DNA of 5,810 nt, from contig DIVU01000331.1 in assembly GCA_002423365.1 (NCBI GenBank), positions 1-5,810 on the forward strand, in the 5' to 3' direction. The first letter of the stretch is position 1; the number at the start of each line of letters is the position of its first letter. The position numbers and the translations under genes are program-made. Origin of the DNA: Desulfuromonadaceae bacterium UBA6124 (GTDB taxonomy: Bacteria; Desulfobacterota; Desulfuromonadia; Desulfuromonadales; Trichloromonadaceae). Below the pieces are notes generated by a model that made no database searches, was not told where the DNA came from, and saw only the letters and a list, made by a program, of their open reading frames with translations. Shown here in pieces: positions 1 through 5,474 of the stretch.

Positions 1-1748
1 CGAATATTCTCCCCGCCGACCGCAAGAAGCTCAAGGAGTTGACCGAAAAGTATCGTCGCCACGTTTTCGATTACAAACTCTCCCCCGCCAACAAAGCCCA
101 ATTGCGCAAGGTCATCGACAACCTCAAGGAGGGCTTGCAGAACTTCGGTCTTCCCAACGACAAGGACTTGGCCGCCCTGCGCCAAAAGAAGGATAAGCTG
201 GCTCAGCTCCCACTTTTTTTCGACAGGCAGGTGGAGGCAACACGGCAAAAGCTTCAGGAGGAGGTCGATGTGCTGGAGAACCGTTTTGCCGAGAAGCAGC
301 GGTCGATTTATTTCAACGCCTTCGAGTGGCGCTTCGAGTTTCCCGAAGTGCTGGATGAAAACGGCGAATTCGCCGGATTCGATGCGGTAATCGGCAACCC
401 GCCGTATATCCGACAAGAGTCGATCAAGGGGCAGAAAGGGGCGCTCAACGAGCAGTTCGGCGAGTTCTTTTGCGGCACCGCCGACATCTACACCTACTTT
501 TACAAAGTCGGTCTGGACATCGTTCGGCCGGGAGCGACGCTCTGCTACATCGCGCCGAACAAGTTCATGCGAACCGGCTACGGCAGGAACACCCGCGACC
601 TGTTGACCACCATGGCGAAACCGCTCATGGTCCTCGATTTCGGCGACCTGCCGGTATTCGAGGAGGCGACCACCTATCCGGCGATCGTCATGGTGGAGAA
701 GGCGCTGCCTCCCGCCCCGTCCACGACGAGGAGGGGGCGAAAATCCTCCCCTCCTGATTCAGGAGGGGCCGGGAGTGGTCATTTTTTCGCCGCCACCTTC
801 ACCGATCCGGAGCAGTTGACCCGCTTCGCCGACATCTTGCCGGCTACCGGTTTCGTCATGCCGATTTCCACCCTCAAGGCCGAGGGGTGGACGCTGGAGC
901 GACCGGAAGTCCATGCCCTCGTGGAGAAGTTGAGAAAGTCCGGAATGCCGCTCGGGGAGTATGTGAACGGAAAGATTTACTACGGCATCAAGACCGGCTT
1001 GAACGAAGCGTTTGTCATCGACGAAGAGACCCGGCAACGGCTGATAGACGAGGATCCTAAAAGCGGGGAGATAATCAAGCCATGGCTGCGTGGAAAAGAT
1101 ATTAGAAAATGGCGGGCTACTTGGCGAAAAGTATACGTTATCGCCATTGTCAGTAGTGCCAATAGATTCTGGCCTTGGTCAAACGCAGAAACCGAATCTG
1201 CTGCTCTGAAACTTTTCGAATTATCATATCCAGCGATTTACAAACATCTTATTGGTTTTACAAATGGTCTAAAGAAAAGAGAGGATCAAGGAAAATATTT
1301 CTGGGAGTTGCGCTCCTGCGCCTATTATTCACAGTTCGAAAAACCAAAGATAATCTGGCCCGGAATAACCGCCGATCTGGCCGTTTTTTCCTATGATGAC
1401 GAAGGGTACTACGGGAATGACAATAACCAGTTGATTGTGTGTGACGACCTTCTGCTCGTGGCGGTTTTGAATTCGAGCTTGACCCGTTACGTTCTCCAGC
1501 AAGTATGCGACAAGGTGCGCGGCGGATTCTACCGACTAAAAATCATTTACATCGAACAGCACCCCATTCCCACCGCGACCAATGAGCAAAGGGCTCCTCT
1601 CATCGCCCTCGTCGACCAGATTCTCGCCGAAAAAAAAGCCGATCCCCAGGCCGATACCCGAACCCTGGAACGGCAGATCGACACGCTGGTCTATGAACTC
1701 TATGGCTTGACGGAAGAGGAAATCGCGTTGGTGGAGGGGGTAAAATGA
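1..1748 (+). CDS. Eco57I/TaqI-like type IIG adenine DNA methyltransferase (restriction-modification), 5' end outside window
   Basis: The protein probably transfers a methyl group from S-adenosylmethionine to adenine N6 in a specific DNA site. Relatives often carry a nuclease at the N-terminus, which would lie outside this window. The frame is open to the left edge, so TTG at 39 is only the first in-frame start-like codon. Numbering from that TTG: residues 45-90 look like a charged helical/coiled-coil connector; the FEWRFEFPEVL block and FDAVIGNPPYIRQE follow, with catalytic motif IV NPPY at 120-123 (nt 396-407); YIAPNKFM at 170-177 is typical of the methylase core; YYGIKTGLNEAFVID (314-328) and PWLRGKDIRKW (348-358) are typical of the TaqI-like C-terminal target-recognition region. 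Residues ~224-248 are a Pro/Ser/Gly/Arg-rich insert encoded by a palindromic repeat. The stop overlaps the next ATG. The family call is secure; nuclease activity and DNA target are unknown. Confidence 0.9.
   Translation, partial: NILPADRKKLKELTEKYRRHVFDYKLSPANKAQLRKVIDNLKEGLQNFGLPNDKDLAALRQKKDKLAQLPLFFDRQVEATRQKLQEEVDVLENRFAEKQRSIYFNAFEWRFEFPEVLDENGEFAGFDAVIGNPPYIRQESIKGQKGALNEQFGEFFCGTADIYTYFYKVGLDIVRPGATLCYIAPNKFMRTGYGRNTRDLLTTMAKPLMVLDFGDLPVFEEATTYPAIVMVEKALPPAPSTTRRGRKSSPPDSGGAGSGHFFAATFTDPEQLTRFADILPATGFVMPISTLKAEGWTLERPEVHALVEKLRKSGMPLGEYVNGKIYYGIKTGLNEAFVIDEETRQRLIDEDPKSGEIIKPWLRGKDIRKWRATWRKVYVIAIVSSANRFWPWSNAETESAALKLFELSYPAIYKHLIGFTNGLKKREDQGKYFWELRSCAYYSQFEKPKIIWPGITADLAVFSYDDEGYYGNDNNQLIVCDDLLLVAVLNSSLTRYVLQQVCDKVRGGFYRLKIIYIEQHPIPTATNEQRAPLIALVDQILAEKKADPQADTRTLERQIDTLVYELYGLTEEEIALVEGVK
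736..791. repeat. Nested inverted repeat (REP-like) inside the methyltransferase gene
   Basis: A perfect 10-bp inverted repeat, CCCCTCCTGA at 748-757 and TCAGGAGGGG at 759-768, is separated by a single T. It is flanked by a second inverted pair, GGCGAAAA (736-743) and TTTTCGCC (784-791). The stretch stays in frame and encodes the Arg/Ser/Pro/Gly-rich segment RRGRKSSPPDSGGAGSG, which has no hydrophobic core and sits just before a normal-looking HFFAATFTDPEQL segment. Small GC-rich palindromes of this kind are often dispersed in Gram-negative genomes. Mobility and copy number cannot be judged from one copy. The right outer arm also encodes ordinary protein sequence, so the outer pairing may be partly chance. 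Confidence 0.6.
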
Positions 1749-2464
1749 CTTACGACGGCTCCAGAAAGTCGTTCCTCTTCACCCGCATCCTCCCCGCCCT
1801 CAAGGGGCAAAGCGCCTACTTCTCCCTCGCCGCCGTCAAACGCGCCCTAGCCGAGGCCGAAATCGCGCTGGCCGACGACACCCTGCGCAAATACATGAGC
1901 GAGGCGATGAAGACCGGCATCGTCAGCGACGCCGGGCGAGGCTGGTACAGCCGCCACACGGAACCGGTCATTCTCGACCCCAAGCCGGTCGCCAAAATCA
2001 TCCGTGAGGTGAAGAAGGCCTTCCCTCTTCTCGACTTCTGTTGCTGGTCAACCGTCCAGTTCAACCCCTTTGCCCAGCACCTCATCGCTCAGCCGACGAT
2101 CCTCCTCTACGCCGAGAGTGACGCCTTGGAGGCAGTCGCCGAATCCCTGAAAAAGAGTGGTTGGTATGCATGGGCTAATCCCGGCAAGGTTAACGCTCAG
2201 CGTTATATCCAGCCTGGAGAGAAGACGGTTATTTTGCGTTCCGCAATCGGCAAGCAGCCTGAATCCTCAAACCATGCTGCACCAATCGAAAAAGCCTTGG
2301 TTGATCTCGCGTACGAGTCCCACAAATTGCAGATGCTCGATTCATCCGAGGTACAGCGGATCATTGATGGCGTACTCGGGTCCGGCCTTGTACAACTATC
2401 CGTATTACTTAATTATGTCGAGTCGAAACGTGAAAAATTTACAAGCAAGGAGATAACCCATTAA
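1745..2464 (+). CDS. AbiEi-like winged-helix protein, putative type IV antitoxin
   Basis: 239 aa. Residues ~8-72 form a predicted winged helix: helices around FTRILPALKG, FSLAAVKRALAEAE and TLRKYMSEAMKTG are followed by a turn ending in GRGWYSR. This is the usual N-terminal DNA-binding module of AbiEi-type antitoxins. The middle (90-170) is mixed alpha/beta, and the C-terminal part contains APIEKALVDLAYES (179-192) and LSVLLNYVESKR (218-229), resembling the EK-LVDL and L-Y--R signatures of AbiEi C-terminal domains. In known AbiE systems this protein represses its own operon and neutralises the nucleotidyltransferase toxin; here that is inferred from fold signatures and the AbiEii gene next door. 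The start is set by the ATGA overlap with the methyltransferase and GGAGG at 1733-1737, 7 nt upstream. The last codons and the stop TAA (2462-2464) lie inside a palindrome, so the present C-terminus ITH may be acquired. GC is ~68% at 1801-1860 but ~35% at 2401-2460. Confidence 0.75.
   Translation: MTYDGSRKSFLFTRILPALKGQSAYFSLAAVKRALAEAEIALADDTLRKYMSEAMKTGIVSDAGRGWYSRHTEPVILDPKPVAKIIREVKKAFPLLDFCCWSTVQFNPFAQHLIAQPTILLYAESDALEAVAESLKKSGWYAWANPGKVNAQRYIQPGEKTVILRSAIGKQPESSNHAAPIEKALVDLAYESHKLQMLDSSEVQRIIDGVLGSGLVQLSVLLNYVESKREKFTSKEITH
2447..2452 (+). promoter_or_regulatory. Orphan Shine-Dalgarno AAGGAG upstream of the palindrome
   Basis: AAGGAG sits in the last codons of the antitoxin gene. 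No ATG, GTG or TTG lies at a usable distance in the present sequence; the toxin ATG is 53 nt beyond it. If the palindrome 2455-2499 is removed, the spacing to that ATG becomes 8 nt, so this looks like the original ribosome-binding site of the toxin gene. It may also simply be Lys-Glu codons. Confidence 0.5.
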
Positions 2465-2499
2465 CTCCGCATTTTTTAAAAATTCGGAGTTAATGGGTT
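2455..2499. repeat. 45-bp near-perfect palindrome between antitoxin and toxin genes
   Basis: The arms AACCCATTAACTCCG (2455-2469) and CGGAGTTAATGGGTT (2485-2499) are exact reverse complements. After a single C/T mismatch (2470 against 2484) the pairing resumes through ATTTTT/AAAAAT to the axis at T2477, so 42 of the 44 off-axis bases are in matched pairs. In RNA it would form a stem of about 21 bp with one internal mismatch and almost no loop. It covers the antitoxin stop codon. There is no downstream U-run, so it is not a standard intrinsic terminator. It may be a small mobile palindrome, an operator for the winged-helix protein, or an mRNA processing/stability hairpin. The insertion reading is favoured because removing it restores tight gene coupling. 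Confidence 0.9.
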
Positions 2500-2505
2500 G
2501 AAAAT

Positions 2506-3594
2506 ATGATCGCTGAAATTTGCTTTACTGCCGATTGGCTAGAGAGAAAGCGCAGAGAACTACGAGGCGTAGACCCCGCACTACTGGAGCGGGCGCTACA
2601 CGCTTTTGCCCTGCTAGGACACCTAGCAGAGAGTGACCTGAAGTTCGTCTTCAAGGGGGGCACCAGTCTGCTTCTGCATGTTCCGGTCATTCGCCGACTC
2701 TCCATCGATATCGACATCCTCTGCGCGGCCCCGGCTAAAGTGCTGGATCGGATTCTGGCGAAAGTGGCTACCGTGCCCCCGTTTATCCGCCATGAAGAGG
2801 ATGATCGCGGCTCCCGTGGCCAGCCGGAGCGACGCCACTTCAAGTTCTTCTACGCGCCCTTGGTCGCCGGCAATCCTGCCCCCTATGTCCTGCTGGATGT
2901 GGTGGAAGAGACCAGTATCCCCCACGAGTTGGTCACGAAGCCGATTTCGCCGAACCTTCTGGAAATCAGAAGGGAAATCCTCGTTACGGTGCCGACCGTC
3001 GAAAGCCTGCTTGCCGATAAGCTTACAGCCTTTGCCCCGCATACCGTAGGAGTTCCCGTGTTACGGGATGACGGCAGGCCCGGCGAAGCCATGCAGGTCA
3101 TGAAGCAACTCTTCGATGTGGGAGAACTCTTCAATCTTGCGGAAGATTTGGAAGCCGTGCGGCGAGTCTACACGCGCGTATTCGAGTTGGAGAATGGTTA
3201 CCGGGGAGGGAGATTCACCGTTACCGAAACATTACGCGATACTCTTGACACGGCTAAACGCTTTTGCCTGGCCGGGTTCAAGGGGGCACCGGCACATGAC
3301 GATATCAAACGGATGGAAGATGGCAGAAAGAAACTGGAAGGCCATCTGGTCGATCACCGTTTCGATCAACAAACAGCGAAAATCGCTGCGGCCAAAGCCG
3401 GACTGCTCGCCAATGTGTTGCTGACCGAAAAGCCCCCTTTCACACGACAAGACCTTCGATCGATCCCGCCCCTTGAAACCTTGCGCCCCCTGATCATCAC
3501 AGGCGAGCTGCAATATCTGAACAAACTCAAACAGGTCAACCCGGTAGCCTTTTATTACTGGTATCAGGCATCTCTCCTCGGGTCAGACTTATGA
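2506..3594 (+). CDS. AbiEii/AbiGii-type nucleotidyltransferase, putative type IV toxin
   Basis: 362 aa with the AbiEii-type nucleotidyltransferase signature. FKGGTSL (49-55) is the glycine-rich nucleotide-binding motif, followed by RRLSIDIDI (63-71) with metal-binding Asp68 and Asp70. A later strand PYVLLDVVEE supplies a probable third Asp (131). VESLLADKLTAF (165-176) carries the conserved Lys172, and VMKQLFDVGELF (198-209) matches the K-L-DL helix of the family. Characterised relatives transfer nucleotides to RNA, in some cases tRNA, and block growth; the substrate here is unknown. The C-terminal third (~235-362) is mainly helical. The protein is somewhat longer than classic AbiEii (about 300 aa). 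No good ribosome-binding site lies at normal distance from ATG 2506: GGAG at 2486-2489 is 16 nt away and inside a palindrome arm, so initiation may be weak. All motif residues are present, so it looks catalytically intact. Confidence 0.88.
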   Translation: MIAEICFTADWLERKRRELRGVDPALLERALHAFALLGHLAESDLKFVFKGGTSLLLHVPVIRRLSIDIDILCAAPAKVLDRILAKVATVPPFIRHEEDDRGSRGQPERRHFKFFYAPLVAGNPAPYVLLDVVEETSIPHELVTKPISPNLLEIRREILVTVPTVESLLADKLTAFAPHTVGVPVLRDDGRPGEAMQVMKQLFDVGELFNLAEDLEAVRRVYTRVFELENGYRGGRFTVTETLRDTLDTAKRFCLAGFKGAPAHDDIKRMEDGRKKLEGHLVDHRFDQQTAKIAAAKAGLLANVLLTEKPPFTRQDLRSIPPLETLRPLIITGELQYLNKLKQVNPVAFYYWYQASLLGSDL

Positions 3595-3658
3595 TTTTCT
3601 AAACGCCTGAAGCTGGTCGCGACGTTCCGTCGTCAGCCGCAGCTCGTTTCTCATCAAC

Positions 3659-3688
3659 AAAAAAGGCGGCCCGCAGGCCGCCTTTTTT
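3659..3688. terminator. Bidirectional rho-independent terminator
   Basis: A 7-bp GC stem GGCGGCC (3665-3671) / GGCCGCC (3676-3682) with a 4-base loop is preceded by six A and followed by six T, so it works as an intrinsic terminator on both strands. It lies 64 nt after the toxin stop on + and 19 nt after the barrel gene stop on -, exactly between two convergent operons. The rest of the 3595-3707 gap shows nothing else convincing. Confidence 0.93.
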
Positions 3689-3707
3689 ATTCGTGGGAGA
3701 CCCTTGG

Positions 3708-4811
3708 CTAGAACTGCCAAGTGCTTCCGAGGTAGACCATGTCCGAATCGTAGTCTTCGAGATCGACGACCTTGCGGTAGCCGACGTTGAGCGCCCAGGT
3801 ATCGGAGAAGTTGGCGCGGTATTCGGTGCCGATTTCGAAGTAATCGGTGTCGCCGTAATCGTATTTGTAGTTGGTGGCATCGTAGGTCCAGGTGCCGAAG
3901 AGGTTGACGACCTGGTCGGGGGTGACGCGATAACCGATATTGGCGCCGAGCTTGACCAGATCCTGGCTGTCATCGTCAAGATCGACATCATCCTGGTTGT
4001 ACTGGTAGGAGACCCCGCAGCCGAGTTCGTAGAGTTCCTGGCTGTAACGCAGACCGGCACTGAGACCGGCGCCGTAGGTATTGAGGTCGTCATCCTGGCC
4101 AAGAATGCGGAAGTCGCTGAACATATAGTTGAGGTTGGCGGTGAGGGTCGCTTCCAGCTCTTCAGTGAGGCTCAGGTGGTACTGGCCGAAGAGGATGGAA
4201 CCGATACGGTTGGCGGTGAAGCTGTCGAAATCGAAGTAGTCGTAGGGCACCATCACGCCGAAGGTGAAATTGTCCACGTCATAGGCCAGGCCAAGGTTGA
4301 AGCCGCTGACCAGGCCGTTTTCATCACCGGCCTTGTCCACCCACTCGGTGCGCAGCGATCCGCCGAAGGTGCGCACCGCGCCCTGGGCTTTCTGCGCCGC
4401 CTGACGGTTCTTCTCGGTCGTCGTCCGCACGGTGGGGACGACCAGTTCCGTGAAGACCAGGCGCGAAGTCGTCGCCGAGGCCGAGGTCGGCTCATCGAGT
4501 GTCCCCGCCGAAGTCAGGGGAATGCCCAGCGCTTGAGCAACGAGCAGAATCACCGCCTCACGGTCATAGATATCGACGTTTTCATAATATTGAGTGCCGA
4601 TCTCCATGGACGTCGTATCGTTCATGGTGTCGTAGAACCAGTAAATAAGCTCTCCATTGACTTCGACCGAACCCGACTCCTGGCCGAAATACTCATCGTA
4701 GATGGCGCCGAGTTCATCCAGGTTGTTGGCGGTGTAGGCTTCGGCAGGCGAGACAAAGAACCCTGTCACGAGAGCAATGAGCAACAGATGCAAAATCAGC
4801 AGTTTTTTCAT
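3708..4811 (-). CDS. Outer-membrane beta-barrel protein, function unknown
   Basis: 367 aa. A typical signal peptide is present: MKK, a hydrophobic core of Leu/Ile/Val/Phe, and an AEA cleavage site after residue 25. Residues 26-145 form a soluble-looking, acidic domain that ends in a helical segment TTEKNRQAAQKAQG (131-144). From ~148 to the end, alternating polar/hydrophobic strands ending in Tyr/Phe/Trp, with Asp-rich turns such as DDVDLDDD (274-281), indicate a barrel of about 10-12 strands. The last residue is Phe in TWQF, the signal recognised by BAM for outer-membrane insertion. The helix followed by a C-terminal barrel is reminiscent of autotransporter translocators, but the N-terminal part is short for a passenger domain. 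The start has a strong AGGAGG (4816-4821) 4 nt upstream. It follows the CsgG-like lipoprotein gene after 39 bases and is probably co-transcribed. A long antisense frame overlaps it but is a compositional shadow. Confidence 0.85.
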   Translation of the reverse strand: MKKLLILHLLLIALVTGFFVSPAEAYTANNLDELGAIYDEYFGQESGSVEVNGELIYWFYDTMNDTTSMEIGTQYYENVDIYDREAVILLVAQALGIPLTSAGTLDEPTSASATTSRLVFTELVVPTVRTTTEKNRQAAQKAQGAVRTFGGSLRTEWVDKAGDENGLVSGFNLGLAYDVDNFTFGVMVPYDYFDFDSFTANRIGSILFGQYHLSLTEELEATLTANLNYMFSDFRILGQDDDLNTYGAGLSAGLRYSQELYELGCGVSYQYNQDDVDLDDDSQDLVKLGANIGYRVTPDQVVNLFGTWTYDATNYKYDYGDTDYFEIGTEYRANFSDTWALNVGYRKVVDLEDYDSDMVYLGSTWQF

Positions 4812-4850
4812 GGAACCTCCTGAGAAAAAGATGGAAGACGGTTTTCCTGA

Positions 4851-5474
4851 TTATTTCAGCCGCCGGATCAGTCCGGCCACGGCCTCGCGGATGGCACCTT
4901 CCGACGCTTCGCCGACGTCACCACCACGCCCCGTGCCGCTACCGGGGACGTATTCGAGGGTTTCCACATCGACGCAGCGCACCTGCACGCCCATGCGGGT
5001 ATTGAAATTACTGCGCGAGGAGAAGCCGCTGACCTGCTCCCCCCCCTGGGCGAAATCGTAGACTTCGCCGTAAATGACCTTTTGCGCGCCGAGGAGTTTG
5101 CCCATCTCCACCGCCGTGCTCTGATCGACCATGCCGGCCATGCTCAGCCATTGGCGGTCGAGGACATCCTTGACCACCTCGGGCTTTTCCTCGACGAAGC
5201 GGAAGCGGTTGGTGTCGTAAAGGGTTTCGATGACCCGGTTGTGAATGCCGAGGCCGACATCCTTGGCCAGCAGATGGGGATAGGCCTTCGCGGCCCGTTC
5301 GGAAAGACCGAGGGGCAACACGGCGACCACGGTCTTGGGGCCATCGTAGGGAGGAAAGCTCGCCTGATCCGACGTCGCCTTGGCGGGTTCTTTTTCTTCC
5401 ACATAGGTCGTGGCGCAGCCGGAGAAAAGTCCACTAAAAAGGATCGGCAACAGCCATAAAGCCAGTCGTCTCAT
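4851..5474 (-). CDS. CsgG/HfaB-like outer-membrane lipoprotein
   Basis: 207 aa. A lipoprotein signal peptide ends in LFSGC; Cys20 is the probable lipidated residue and Ala at +2 fits outer-membrane sorting. The mature part follows the CsgG family plan: KTVVAVLPL (47-55), a KDVGLGIHNRVIETLYDTNRF-type helix and strand (71-91), QWLSMAGMVDQSTAVEMGKLLGAQKVIYGEVYDF (108-141), then MGVQVRCVDVETLE (161-174) and a C-terminal helix GAIREAVAGLIRRL. In CsgG two segments form membrane beta-hairpins; here the first region (142-160) is present, but the second is replaced by a short Gly/Asp linker (178-190), so a full secretion pore is doubtful. ATG 5474 overlaps the upstream stop (ATGA), with GGAGGG (5478-5483) 3 nt before the start. 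A run of eight G (coding strand) at 5039-5046 encodes the Gly-Gly region around residue 144. Confidence 0.8.
   Translation of the reverse strand: MRRLALWLLPILFSGLFSGCATTYVEEKEPAKATSDQASFPPYDGPKTVVAVLPLGLSERAAKAYPHLLAKDVGLGIHNRVIETLYDTNRFRFVEEKPEVVKDVLDRQWLSMAGMVDQSTAVEMGKLLGAQKVIYGEVYDFAQGGEQVSGFSSRSNFNTRMGVQVRCVDVETLEYVPGSGTGRGGDVGEASEGAIREAVAGLIRRLK

Noticed and set aside
39..41. TTG as the start of the methyltransferase
   Set aside because: The frame continues upstream to the window edge with protein-like sequence (NILPADRKKLKE), and the family needs much more N-terminal sequence.
2460..2501. Leader peptide starting at ATT 2460 after AAGGAG and ending at TGA 2499-2501
   Set aside because: ATT is a very rare start; the palindrome insertion explains the stranded AAGGAG better.
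2490..2843. Arg/Ser-rich 117-codon - strand frame opposite the toxin start
   Set aside because: Shadow of the toxin reading frame, with no recognisable motif; the + strand frame carries the nucleotidyltransferase signature.
3589..3654. 21-codon ATG frame on the - strand in the convergent gap
   Set aside because: Lies beyond the terminator of the - operon, has no ribosome-binding site, and overlaps the toxin stop; no support beyond being open.
3599..4102. 167-codon - strand frame overlapping the barrel gene
   Set aside because: Ser/Thr/Pro-rich compositional shadow that reads through the terminator hairpin; no start signal.
3693..4823. 376-codon open frame on the + strand, antisense to the barrel gene
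   Set aside because: It is slightly longer than the - strand gene, but its product is a low-complexity Val/Glu/Ile-rich sequence with no domain. The - strand frame has a signal peptide, strong ribosome-binding site, barrel strands and terminal Phe.
4812..4850. Hairpin GGAA/TTCC followed by a T-rich stretch between lipoprotein and barrel genes (- strand), considered as an attenuator
   Set aside because: Only a 4-bp stem with a 7-base loop; too weak to call a terminator.
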